NCBI RefSeq assembly: GCF_038419845.1
Contig: NZ_JBCAQT010000018.1
Coordinates: 1 to 64,000 of the forward strand
DNA: 64,000 nucleotides
Source of the DNA: Marinimicrobium sp038419845
Lineage (GTDB): Bacteria > Pseudomonadota > Gammaproteobacteria > Pseudomonadales > Cellvibrionaceae
Direction: 5' to 3'
The translations under genes were made by a program, and so were the position numbers. Under the pieces are notes generated by a model that was not told the origin of the DNA, did no database searches, and saw only the letters and a list, made by a program, of their open reading frames with translations. Within the stretch, counting starts at the first letter, position 1, and each line of letters opens with the position of its first letter. Positions 42,752 to 51,190 of this stretch are shown here, in pieces.

Positions 42752-44494
42752 TCAGTGAATATCGGGTTCCTGGTCGGTGATGTCGGTCACCGGAATGGTT
42801 TCCAGGAAGTCGAAGTCGCAGCCCTCGTTGGCCTGGCTGACGTGGGACTGGTAGAGCGCGCCCCAGCCGCGGCTGAATTTGGGCTCCGGTGCTTTCCAGC
42901 TGGCGCGTCGACGGGCCATTTCGTCCTCGTCGATCAGCACATTGAGTTTGCGCTCGGGCACGTTCAGCTCGATCAGATCACCGGTCTGTACAAAGGCCAG
43001 GGGGCCGCCCACATGGGACTCGGGGGCCACGTGCAAGACGCAGGCACCGTAACTGGTGCCGCTCATGCGTGCATCGGAAATGCGCAACATGTCGCGCACG
43101 CCTTTTTCCAGCAGCTTTTTCGGAATGGGCAACTGGCCCCACTCGGGCATGCCCGGGGCGCCCTGGGGGCCGGCGCTTTTGAGCACGATGATGGAGTGCT
43201 CGTCGATCTCCAGCGCCGGGTCGTCGATGCGCTCACTCATCTCCTGGTGGTTTTCAAACACCACCGCCGGGCCAGTGTGCACCAGCAGGTGCGGCTCGGC
43301 CGCCGGTGGCTTGATCACCGCGCCGTCGGGCGCGAGATTGCCGCGCAGCACGGCAATGCCATCCCGCTCGGACAGGGCGTTGTCGAGGGAGCGGATGACG
43401 TCGTCGTTGAACACCCGGGCGCCGGCAATGTTTTCACCCAGAGTCTGGCCGGTCACGGTGCGCTGATCCAGATCCAGCAGGGATTTCATGACCTCCTGCA
43501 GTGCCGGCAGGCCACCGGCGTAATAGAAATCCTCCATCAGGTAGGCGCCGGCGGGGCGCAGGTTGGCGATCACCGGGGTGTGCCGGGCCAACTCGTCAAA
43601 CCGGTCCAGGGTCAGGGGGAAACCGGCGCGGCGGGCCATGGCGATGATGTGCACGATCGAGTTGGTGGAGCCGGACAGGGCCAGGGCTACCTTGATGGCG
43701 TTGTCGAAGGCGGTTTCGGTGAGAATGTCCTTCGGGGTCAGATCCTCCCAGACCATGTCCACAATGCGTCGTCCGGTGCTGCAGGCCATCTGGGAGTGGC
43801 GCGAATCCGGCGCTGGAATGGAGGCAGCACCGGTCAGGCACAGGCCCAGGGTTTCCGCCACGCTGGTCATGGTGGAGGCGGTGCCCATGGTCATGCAGTG
43901 GCCGGCGGAGCGGGCAATGCCGCTCTCCACGCCCTGCCAGTCTTCCTCGGTAATGTTGCCGGCGCGCAGCTCGGCCCAGTACTTCCAGGTGTCCGAGCCG
44001 CTGCCCAGGGTCTTGCCCTGCCAGCTACCGCGCAACATGGGTCCGGCGGGCACAAAAATGGCGGGCAGGTTGGCGGAGATGGCGCCCATGATCAGCGCCG
44101 GGGTGGTTTTGTCGCAGCCGCCCATCAGCACCACGCCGTCGGCCGGGTAGGCGCGCAGCAGCTCTTCGGTTTCCATTGCCAGCATATTGCGATAGAGCAT
44201 GGCCGTGGGTTTCTGGAAGGGCTCGGACAGGGTGGAGGCGGGTAGTTCCACCGGGAAGCCCCCGGCCTGCCAGACCCCGCGCTTGACCTCTTCCACCCGC
44301 TGCTTGAAGTGGGTGTGGCAGGGGTTGATGTCGCTCCAGGTGTTGACGATGGCAATCACCGGCTTGCCGGCGTAATCCTCGCGGGTGAACCCCATCTGGG
44401 CGGTACGCGAACGGTGGCCGAAGGAGCGCAGATCTTTGACACCGTACCAGCGGTGGCTGCGCAGCTCTTCCGGGGTGCGTTTGGGTTGACTCAT
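42752..44494 (-). CDS. IlvD/Edd family sugar-acid dehydratase (L-arabonate dehydratase type)
   Basis: A 580-residue Fe-S dehydratase. Cluster cysteines are C59 (DINPCH), C127 (GGCDKT) and C198 (AGHCMTMG), nearly the same numbering as in characterised L-arabinonate dehydratases (59, 127, 200; about 579 residues). The N-terminal RSHRWYGVKDLRSFGHRSR is typical of aldonate, not branched-chain, dehydratases. It should turn an aldonate into a 2-keto-3-deoxy acid. It is preceded by GTGAGAG and by the LacI-type palindrome at 44557, 62 bp upstream. The exact sugar acid (L-arabonate, D-xylonate or similar) is inferred. Confidence 0.9.
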   Translation of the reverse strand: MSQPKRTPEELRSHRWYGVKDLRSFGHRSRTAQMGFTREDYAGKPVIAIVNTWSDINPCHTHFKQRVEEVKRGVWQAGGFPVELPASTLSEPFQKPTAMLYRNMLAMETEELLRAYPADGVVLMGGCDKTTPALIMGAISANLPAIFVPAGPMLRGSWQGKTLGSGSDTWKYWAELRAGNITEEDWQGVESGIARSAGHCMTMGTASTMTSVAETLGLCLTGAASIPAPDSRHSQMACSTGRRIVDMVWEDLTPKDILTETAFDNAIKVALALSGSTNSIVHIIAMARRAGFPLTLDRFDELARHTPVIANLRPAGAYLMEDFYYAGGLPALQEVMKSLLDLDQRTVTGQTLGENIAGARVFNDDVIRSLDNALSERDGIAVLRGNLAPDGAVIKPPAAEPHLLVHTGPAVVFENHQEMSERIDDPALEIDEHSIIVLKSAGPQGAPGMPEWGQLPIPKKLLEKGVRDMLRISDARMSGTSYGACVLHVAPESHVGGPLAFVQTGDLIELNVPERKLNVLIDEDEMARRRASWKAPEPKFSRGWGALYQSHVSQANEGCDFDFLETIPVTDITDQEPDIH

Positions 44495-44556
44495 GGGTTG
44501 CTCTCACGCTTGTGGCTTTGTTATTTATCGATGGTTCTGATCGACCAATGCGCCAC

Positions 44557-44572
44557 ATGATTGCGCAATCAT
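44557..44572. promoter_or_regulatory. Putative LacI-family operator (site 2)
   Basis: Perfect 16-bp palindrome atgattgcgcaatcat with central CG, upstream of the dehydratase start and 45 bp from the end of the LacI gene. The 14-bp core is repeated at 31977-31990. Confidence 0.75.
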
Positions 44573-44617
44573 TAGTGAATTGCAAGCATCCTGGGCCAGA
44601 CGCATGCAATCGTCGGT

Positions 44618-45649
44618 TCAGGCGCTGTCGCGTTCGATAATGCTGAAACCCAGGTCAATCCGGACCGGATCCGGGGAGGTGGAGGTCCCGGACATGGCGG
44701 CGATCAGGTGCCGGGCCGCCCGTAAGCCGATCTCGGCGCCATTGATCTGGACGGAGGTCAGGGTGGGCAGAGTGTGGGCGGCAAAGTCCAGGTCGCCGAA
44801 GCCGATGACGGCCAGGCGATGGGGGATATCGATCCCCCGGTAGCGGGCCTCGGTCATGACCCCGTGGGCCAGGGTGTCCGAGCTGCAATAGACCGCGTCG
44901 CATTCGATCCCCTCGTCGAGCAACTCGGCAAACGCCTGTCGACCCCGGCTGAATTTGGCGGGGGTGGCCAGGCGGCGGGTGGCCACAGGGGTGGCGCCCG
45001 CCTCTGAGAGCGCGTCGGTAAATCCGGCCAGACGGCTGTCGGCCCGCCGGTCGTCGGCGGATACGGCGGCAAAGCGCCGGCGTCCCTTCTCCAGCAGATA
45101 GCGGCCCACGGCCCGCCCGACATCGTAGTGGGAGAACCCGACCAGGGCGTCCAGGGGATCCTCGCCCAGATCCCAGGTCTCGACAATGGGCGTGGCGGCC
45201 GCTTTCAGGCGGGTGCGGCTGATCTCCGAGTGCTGCAGTCCCGTAAGAATGATACCGTCGGGCCGCCGGCACAGAATCGCTTCCAGCAGGTCCTGCTCCT
45301 GCTGGTCGGAGTAGCCGGAGATCCCCAGTAGCGTCTGATAGCCTGCGCGCTCCAGGGTCTCGGTGATGGCGCGCACGGTTTCGGCAAAAATGGGGTTGGC
45401 CACGGTGGGGACGATCAGGGCCACCAGCCGGCTGGTTTGGGTGGCCAGGCTGCCCGCCAGCATATTGGGCAGGTAGCCGGTTTTTTCCACAGCCGCCGTG
45501 ACCTTCGCCCGAGCCTTGTCGGACACCATCTCCGGCTGGTTGAGGGCGCGCGAGACGGTAATGGGGGATACCCCCGCCACTTTGGCGACGTCGATCAGGG
45601 TCGGGGCTTTGGCCCGGCCCGGGGGTGGATCCTGGCGGTTCTGGCTCAT
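44618..45649 (-). CDS. LacI-family transcriptional regulator
   Basis: A 343-residue regulator: N-terminal helix-turn-helix with hinge helix (TLIDVAKVAGVSPITVSRAL, then KTGYLPNMLAGSL) and a periplasmic-binding-type effector domain starting LVALIVPTVANPIFAE. The body resembles the GntR (gluconate) subgroup of LacI proteins, consistent with a sugar-acid effector. It is upstream of the dehydratase gene on the same strand, separated by 123 bp containing the palindrome. It probably represses that operon and, through the second site, the oxidoreductase gene at 32 kb. Confidence 0.9.
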   Translation of the reverse strand: MSQNRQDPPPGRAKAPTLIDVAKVAGVSPITVSRALNQPEMVSDKARAKVTAAVEKTGYLPNMLAGSLATQTSRLVALIVPTVANPIFAETVRAITETLERAGYQTLLGISGYSDQQEQDLLEAILCRRPDGIILTGLQHSEISRTRLKAAATPIVETWDLGEDPLDALVGFSHYDVGRAVGRYLLEKGRRRFAAVSADDRRADSRLAGFTDALSEAGATPVATRRLATPAKFSRGRQAFAELLDEGIECDAVYCSSDTLAHGVMTEARYRGIDIPHRLAVIGFGDLDFAAHTLPTLTSVQINGAEIGLRAARHLIAAMSGTSTSPDPVRIDLGFSIIERDSA

Positions 45650-45731
45650 GGTGATAATGCGTCCCGATCGATGGTAGGGCCAACGTGAACGTCGGTGGCG
45701 TCAGATTCTACCACCGGAGTGGCCATCTGGA

Positions 45732-46292
45732 TCAACTGCTGGGCGGAGCCGTGTGTTTGAAGTGATCGTATTGGTCCATCTGTTCGAGGAACCGGGTCAG
45801 CGCCGGGTGCTGGCTGAACTCAAAGCGCTGACGGAAACGCGACCAGGCCAGTACGCACCCCAGGCGAAGCTCGAAGTCGTTGTAGGGCGGGTGGTCCGAG
45901 AGCGGGCATTGCGCCAGCGCTTCCAGACAGGTGTCGATCCGGTTGCGCTGGCGCTGCAGGTAGGGGCTCTGCTCCGGGGTGATGCCGTCTTTCTCCAGCA
46001 TGAACAGGTTGACGGCCGCATCCAGCAGGGTGTTCGCCAGGCAGAACCGGTCGTAGTCCTCGATATCGGGGAAGAAACCCTGCACGGCATGCTCCCGGAG
46101 GTGCCGGATGATCGAAGTGGAATCGGTCAGCAGCAACTCGCCGTCCTTCAGGAAGGGGAGTTTCTGGGCCGGAGACTGCCGGGCGCTGGTTTGCGCATCG
46201 CTCTCGACAAATTCACAGGCGGTGCCGGTTTCCAGCAGGACAATACGGCAGTGGCGAACAAAGGGTGATGTGAAGCTGCCAAACAGTTGCAT
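45732..46292 (-). CDS. Glutathione S-transferase family protein
   Basis: A 186-residue GST. The thioredoxin-like N-domain starts MQLFGSFTSPFVRHCRIVL and has the cis-proline segment QKLPFLKDGELLLTDSTSIIRHL with the glutathione-binding acidic-Ser pair (DS). A helical C-domain follows. The start at ATG 46292 has GAGGAG nine bases upstream; the frame stays open to 46397 but overlaps the divergent gene. The substrate is unknown and it does not obviously belong to the flanking aldonate cluster. Confidence 0.87.
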   Translation of the reverse strand: MQLFGSFTSPFVRHCRIVLLETGTACEFVESDAQTSARQSPAQKLPFLKDGELLLTDSTSIIRHLREHAVQGFFPDIEDYDRFCLANTLLDAAVNLFMLEKDGITPEQSPYLQRQRNRIDTCLEALAQCPLSDHPPYNDFELRLGCVLAWSRFRQRFEFSQHPALTRFLEQMDQYDHFKHTAPPSS

Positions 46293-46374
46293 AGACGTTG
46301 ACTCCTCTGACTTTAAGCCCAATGATACCGGATTAGGAGTTGAATTTGATATGGGATCAGCGAGGTGACGAGCG

Positions 46375-46647
46375 ATGAAAGCATCGGAATTTCTCAAGCG
46401 CTACGAGCAACAGCAGAAAGACCGCGCCAAAGACGATCAGCCAAGCGAAGAGGACCACTCTCTGGAGGCTCAGGCGAAGGAGCGGGCCAAACACCCCGAG
46501 CATATGAATGTCGGAACCCCGTTTGACTGGGAGGAGCTGGAAGCTTACCAGAAAGAACTCGATCGGCTGGACCGGGAGGGGCCGGGGGCGCACAAGGACA
46601 AGACCGATTCGTCCGGAAAGTCAGACAAGCCCGGCAAAAAGAACTAG
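46375..46647 (+). CDS. Small charged hypothetical protein
   Basis: A 90-residue, highly hydrophilic protein with no hydrophobic segment. It begins MKASEFLKRYEQQQKDRAKDD, contains GTPFDWEELEAYQKELDRL, a likely helix, and ends in a Lys/Ser/Asp-rich tail (SGKSDKPGKKN). I do not recognise the family. It is divergent from the GST gene and 47 bp before the TauE gene. Confidence 0.55.
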   Translation: MKASEFLKRYEQQQKDRAKDDQPSEEDHSLEAQAKERAKHPEHMNVGTPFDWEELEAYQKELDRLDREGPGAHKDKTDSSGKSDKPGKKN

Positions 46648-46694
46648 CGCTGCTACAATAGCCGCCTTTTGATGGATTCCGACGAGGCGGCACG

Positions 46695-47456
46695 ATGATT
46701 GAAGGCTGGGCGTTCTACCTGCTGGCCATTCCGGTGGTATTACTGGTGGGCCTTTCCAAGGGTGGATTTGGCGGGGGGCTGGGAACGCTGGCCGTGCCGG
46801 CGCTGGCGTTGATGGTCGACCCGCGCGTGGCCGCCGGTATCCTCTTGCCGATTCTCTGTACCATGGATCTGGTCAGCCTCTGGAGCTTTCGCGGGCACTG
46901 GGACAAAGCCAACCTCCGGATCATGCTGCCCTGGGCCATGCTGGGGCTGGTGGGCGGGGCGCTCACCTTTCAGTACATGAGCGCCGACATGATGCGCCTG
47001 ATGATCGGGCTCATGGCTCTCTACTTCGTGGGCCACTATCTCTGGGGCAAATACCTGCTGCAACGGCTCAAACCCCAGGGCCGCAGTCACTGGCGCGGCG
47101 GCTTCTGGAGTGGGGTGTCGGGCTACGTCAGCTATATCGCCCATGCCGGTGGCCCGCCGATTGCCATTTACCTTCTGCCTCAGCATCTGCCCAAAAGCGC
47201 CTTTGTGGGGACCACGGTGCTGTTTTTCAGCGTGGTGAACTATACCAAGTTGTTGCCCTACGCCTGGTTTGGCCAGTTGAATATCGGCAATCTCACCACA
47301 GCCCTGATTCTGTTGCCCTTCGCCCCTCTGGGGGTGTTTCTGGGGGTGTACCTTCACCGCCGGGTATCGGACAAATGGTTTTACTGGAGTTGTTACGGCC
47401 TCCTGTTTGTGGCCGGGGTCAAACTGCTGACCGAGGGCGCGATGGGGTTGATGTAA
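46695..47456 (+). CDS. Sulfite exporter TauE/SafE family membrane protein
   Basis: A 253-residue inner-membrane protein with about eight hydrophobic helices in two pseudo-repeats. The first repeat has VVLLVGLSKGGFGGGLGTLAVPALAL and the second GFWSGVSGYVSYIAHAGGPPIAIYLLP, which are the TauE/SafE signatures. The transported anion (sulfite, sulfoacetate or other) is unknown. It follows the small charged gene and has no sulfonate genes beside it. Confidence 0.9.
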   Translation: MIEGWAFYLLAIPVVLLVGLSKGGFGGGLGTLAVPALALMVDPRVAAGILLPILCTMDLVSLWSFRGHWDKANLRIMLPWAMLGLVGGALTFQYMSADMMRLMIGLMALYFVGHYLWGKYLLQRLKPQGRSHWRGGFWSGVSGYVSYIAHAGGPPIAIYLLPQHLPKSAFVGTTVLFFSVVNYTKLLPYAWFGQLNIGNLTTALILLPFAPLGVFLGVYLHRRVSDKWFYWSCYGLLFVAGVKLLTEGAMGLM

Positions 47457-47545
47457 GCCTTGGGTTAAACAGGGGGCATTCGTTCAGGTTCGATTCAGAT
47501 GGAGCGCGCTAGTCTGAAAGCACCTGGACAAGTGAGGTGATGCCC

Positions 47546-48079
47546 ATGAACCATTTACTCAAACTAGCTCTGCCCCTGCTGGCTCTGGTCTTGATCGGTT
47601 GTGACGAGAGCCGGGTGTACGTCCACCATGCCGAGGAGCGCGATACGGGGCGCGACTTTGTGCCCGCCCTGAAAGCGTTTCATATCATTGACACCTACGG
47701 TGTTGATACGGCACTGGACCCGGGCGAACCACTGACGTTTGACCCCTACTACGACGCGGGGCTGTTCGAGGTGGATTGGCGGGTGAACAGTCTGGAGGAC
47801 TACCAGATCAGTGTCCGAGTGAACGACCGGGCCTCCATTCAAGACAGCCAGGAAATCTACACCGAAATCTGTGGGGAAGGGCTTTCCTGCGACCAGGAGG
47901 CGATCCGGTTGTGTCAGTACTACCCGGATCTGACCATGGCCTGTGGTCTGGATGAGCAGGTAACGGACATCAGTCTGCAGATTCACACCCTACCGCAAAA
48001 GCTCTACACCTTCCTGGAGGTGTGTGATCTGGACTCCAATTACTGTGAGTATGATTACTACCCCGTGTGGGTTGAGTAG
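47546..48079 (+). CDS. Predicted lipoprotein of unknown function
   Basis: A 177-residue protein with a short lipoprotein signal: MNHLLKLALPLLALVLIGC gives a lipobox LIGC with the cysteine at 19 and an Asp at +2, which in enterobacteria would favour retention in the inner membrane. The mature part is acidic and has six cysteines, suggesting disulfides in the periplasm. I chose ATG 47546, eight bases after GAGG; GTG 47537 and ATG 47540 are upstream alternatives. No family recognised. Confidence 0.7.
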   Translation: MNHLLKLALPLLALVLIGCDESRVYVHHAEERDTGRDFVPALKAFHIIDTYGVDTALDPGEPLTFDPYYDAGLFEVDWRVNSLEDYQISVRVNDRASIQDSQEIYTEICGEGLSCDQEAIRLCQYYPDLTMACGLDEQVTDISLQIHTLPQKLYTFLEVCDLDSNYCEYDYYPVWVE

Positions 48080-48193
48080 CCCGGGGAGCGCAATTGGCCG
48101 GAATTAGTGACTTTGCTGGATATTTAGCAGCCCAGAACTGGTGCGGCTCTGGTCATCAGGGTCGTTACCTTGGTAAACTTGGTTTATCTATGT

Positions 48194-48231
48194 GGGCGGC
48201 CCGGACATAAAGACATTCCGAGGGGCCGCCC
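48194..48231 (+). promoter_or_regulatory. GC-rich hairpin upstream of the ROK regulator
   Basis: A 9-bp stem gggcggccc/gggccgccc, extended by gga/tcc, 35 bases before the regulator start. It would lie in the 5' leader. No T-run, so not a simple terminator; possibly an operator or an RNA structure. Confidence 0.45.
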
Positions 48232-48265
48232 GATTTCGGTCAGCGATTACCCCGGGGATATTCCA

Positions 48266-49486
48266 ATGAGTCAGGGCAGCAACTCCAGTGGACTGCGTCG
48301 TTACAACGAGCGGGTCATGCTCACCTACCTGCGCAAATTCCGGACCGCCTCCAAATCCGACCTGGCACGCGCCACCAATCTCACGCCCCAGGCGGTCACG
48401 CGCATTGTGGATGATCTGGAACAGGCCGAGCTGGTCGTGCGCGAAGGCCGTCGGTTGGGTGGGCTGGGTCAGCCCTCTACCCTCTATACCCTGAATGCGG
48501 CCGGAGCCTATTCGGTCGGGATCAAAATCGGTCGGCGGGACCTGGAGCTGCTGTTACTCGATTTTACCGGCAGGATGCTGACCAACTTCAAGCGCGAGTT
48601 CGATCAACCCGACCCCGACTATATTCTGGAACAGATCGGCGAGCTGTTACCCCAGCTTTGCGCCACCCTGGACCGGTCCGCGCAGAAAAAGCTGCGGGGT
48701 GTGGGGGTGGCCATGCCCTGGTTCCTGGGCGCCTGGCCCAACGACCTGGAAATGGCGAGCGATCTGTCCGCCCGCTGGCGGGATATCAACCTCAGCGAAG
48801 AAATTGCCAAGTGCACGGATCTCCCCATCTTTTTCGAGAACGATGGTGCGGCCGCGGCAATCGCCGAGTTGCAGCTGGGGGTGGGGCGCGACATCTCCGA
48901 TTTTCTGTATGTGAATATTGGCGCTTTTATCGGGGGCGGTCTGGTGTTGCACAGCAACCTGGAGCCGGGCGTTCACGGCAATACCGCCGAGCTTGCGTCC
49001 ATGCCGGTGCCGCACTCGGAACTGTTCGGAACGCAACCGTCCAAAGGCGGGTTTGACCTGCTGACCCAGCGCGCCTCCCTGCTGACCCTGCGGCGCTACC
49101 TCAATGACAAGGGCATCCCCATCAGCCACATCGGCGAGTTGCCCGAGCATATTGATAAGGCACGAATTTTTGTGCAGGAATGGATGGATGACTGCGCGGA
49201 CGCGCTGGTATACGCCTTCATGTCTGCCATCAGTATTCTGGACCTGAAGGCCATCGTGATTGATGCCAACCTGCCGCGTTTTATCATTGAAGAGCTGGTG
49301 GCGATGGTGGAGCGCCGCTTGACCGCCATGGCCGCCAAGGATATCTTTGTGCCGGCGATCATTCCGGGGCAACTGGGCCCGGAGGCGATTGCGGTGGGCG
49401 GTGGTATTCTGCCGTTCTACTCTTCGTTCGGAGCGGACAAAACCGTATTGCTGAAAGGCAGCGTGCCGGAACGGCGCATGATATAA
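48266..49486 (+). CDS. ROK-family transcriptional regulator (NagC/XylR type)
   Basis: A 406-residue repressor-type protein. An N-terminal winged helix-turn-helix (TASKSDLARATNLTPQAVTRIVDDLE, residues about 26-51) joins a ROK domain with VGIKIGRRDLELLLLDFTG, FFENDGAAAAIAEL and VNIGAFIGGGLVLHSNL. The usual ROK zinc cluster (CxCGxxGC) is missing, replaced by the SKGGFDLL region, so it may not bind zinc. Divergent kinase activity is unlikely. It faces the GH32 gene and precedes the fructan genes, so control of that locus by fructose or a fructoside is likely. Start ATG 48266 follows GGGGA. Confidence 0.88.
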   Translation: MSQGSNSSGLRRYNERVMLTYLRKFRTASKSDLARATNLTPQAVTRIVDDLEQAELVVREGRRLGGLGQPSTLYTLNAAGAYSVGIKIGRRDLELLLLDFTGRMLTNFKREFDQPDPDYILEQIGELLPQLCATLDRSAQKKLRGVGVAMPWFLGAWPNDLEMASDLSARWRDINLSEEIAKCTDLPIFFENDGAAAAIAELQLGVGRDISDFLYVNIGAFIGGGLVLHSNLEPGVHGNTAELASMPVPHSELFGTQPSKGGFDLLTQRASLLTLRRYLNDKGIPISHIGELPEHIDKARIFVQEWMDDCADALVYAFMSAISILDLKAIVIDANLPRFIIEELVAMVERRLTAMAAKDIFVPAIIPGQLGPEAIAVGGGILPFYSSFGADKTVLLKGSVPERRMI

Positions 49487-49516
49487 ATCGTGTTGATCGT
49501 ACAAAGTTGATCGCAC

Positions 49517-49548
49517 AAAAAAGCCCCGGCGATTGCCGGGGCTTTTTT
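49517..49548. terminator. Bidirectional terminator between the ROK regulator and GH32 genes
   Basis: An 8-bp stem gccccggc/gccggggc with a gatt loop, flanked by six A and six T residues, between convergent genes. Confidence 0.93.
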
Positions 49549-49571
49549 GTGCGGGCCCGAAAACGTCTGGC

Positions 49572-51179
49572 TTACCAGATAGACTTCAGCGGCCAGGCCT
49601 CAATGCGATCGAAGGTGGCGCTGCCCCCCTCAACAAACACTTCTACGCCTTCGCTGTCCGGCTGCGGGAAGATCTTGTCGCTGATGGCAACTATGCCATC
49701 GTGTGCGAATACTTCCACGGACGACCAGTCGATAAATATGTGCAGCTCCACCTGGCCGTTGTCCAGCGGCAATGGCGCGACATGTACGCCCGGGAAGTCT
49801 TCATGGAAGTCCACCTGTCCGGATTGGGCACGATCCAGGGCCAGGGTTTCATCGCTGACGTCATAACGCAGGACGGTCTTCTCACCGTTTCCTGTGCGCA
49901 GGTTCAGGCCGACTGCTTCTGCATCACCCGGGGTGAACGTCACTTTCATCTCCAGGCTCTTGCCCTGAATGTTCCAGTCTTCCAGTGAGCGGGTCTCATT
50001 GGAAACGGTCAGGTCGCTCAACGATTGCTGGTCGCCGCGCAGAGTCTGCAGTTCTTCTACTGGCTCCTGGACCATCTTCAAGCCGCCTTCGTGGCTCGAC
50101 AGCTCCAGAGTGCGGGGAATGCTCTGGGAGCTGCGCCAGGGTGAGGTAGGCAGCTCCTGAGCATACTGCCAGTTGTTCATCCAGCCCACCCAGATGCGGC
50201 GGCCGTCTTCTTCGGGAACATCGGACCAGGAGACGGCGGCGTAAAAGTCTTTGCCGTAATCCACCCACTGATGCGGACCGGATTCACTCTCGGGCATGGC
50301 GTCTTCATCGGGAATGAACTGCTTTCCGTCAAACTCGCCCACAAAGTAGAGGCCACCGGAACCGCCGGCCACGGAGCCTTCTTCACCTGCGCCCAGGTCC
50401 ACCTCCAGCACCCATTTGCGGTTGCCGTCTTCGCCGTCGATGGGCAGGGCAAACAGGTCGGGGCACTCCCAGATGCCCAGCTCTGATCCCGGGGATTCGA
50501 AATGACTCAGAAAAGTCCAGTCCTTCAGATTGGGCGAGCTGTAAAAAGCAATTTTGTAGTCATTGGACAGTGCCACCACCATGATCCACTGCTCGCTCTC
50601 CTCATGCCAGATGACTTTCGGGTCACGGAAGTTCTCCATCCCCTCATCCAGCACCGGGTTGCCCTCATACTTGGTCCAGCTACGGCCGTTGTCCAGGCTG
50701 TAGGCCAGCTGCTGGTTCTGCCCTTTCTCCGGTTCCTGTTTATGGCCGGTGTAAATGGCCACCATGGGTGGATTGTCCTCGGTGCCAAAGCCGGAGGTGT
50801 TCTGGTGATCCACCACGGCGCTGCCCGAGAAAATCATATACTCCTCGTCTTCGGGAATGGCCACTTTCTGCTCTTCCCAATGCACCAGGTCTTTGCTGAT
50901 CGCGTGACCCCAGCTCATGTGCCCCCATTTGTCGCCGTGAGGGTTGTACTGGTAGAACATGTGATACTCACCGTCGTGGTACACCAGACCGTTGGGGTCG
51001 TTCATCCAGTTCTTTTCGGGCGTAAAGTGAAACTGGGGCCGATACAGTTCCTGGTATGACGGAGTCTGGCCGGGCTGCGCTTGGGAAACTGACTCTGACG
51101 AGTCGGGCTTGTTGCCATTGCAGCCGGCGACGGCCAAGGCCAGCGCCGATGTCAATGACAGGGAAAATGTTTTATTCAT
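49572..51179 (-). CDS. GH32 beta-fructosidase lipoprotein (levanase/inulinase type)
   Basis: A 535-residue lipoprotein: signal ending LAVAGC with C20 as the lipid anchor. The five-bladed propeller has all three GH32 catalytic motifs: nucleophile D61 in WMNDPNG, transition-state stabiliser D186 in FRDPK, and acid/base E238 in WECPDLF. A C-terminal beta-sandwich starts near residue 400. Its form is closest to exo-acting levanases and inulinases. The gene is followed 11 bp later (upstream in transcription order) by the sugar porter gene, making a fructokinase-porter-GH32 run on the minus strand. It releases fructose at the cell surface or in the periplasm. Confidence 0.93.
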   Translation of the reverse strand: MNKTFSLSLTSALALAVAGCNGNKPDSSESVSQAQPGQTPSYQELYRPQFHFTPEKNWMNDPNGLVYHDGEYHMFYQYNPHGDKWGHMSWGHAISKDLVHWEEQKVAIPEDEEYMIFSGSAVVDHQNTSGFGTEDNPPMVAIYTGHKQEPEKGQNQQLAYSLDNGRSWTKYEGNPVLDEGMENFRDPKVIWHEESEQWIMVVALSNDYKIAFYSSPNLKDWTFLSHFESPGSELGIWECPDLFALPIDGEDGNRKWVLEVDLGAGEEGSVAGGSGGLYFVGEFDGKQFIPDEDAMPESESGPHQWVDYGKDFYAAVSWSDVPEEDGRRIWVGWMNNWQYAQELPTSPWRSSQSIPRTLELSSHEGGLKMVQEPVEELQTLRGDQQSLSDLTVSNETRSLEDWNIQGKSLEMKVTFTPGDAEAVGLNLRTGNGEKTVLRYDVSDETLALDRAQSGQVDFHEDFPGVHVAPLPLDNGQVELHIFIDWSSVEVFAHDGIVAISDKIFPQPDSEGVEVFVEGGSATFDRIEAWPLKSIW

Positions 51180-51190
51180 GGTTCACCTCG

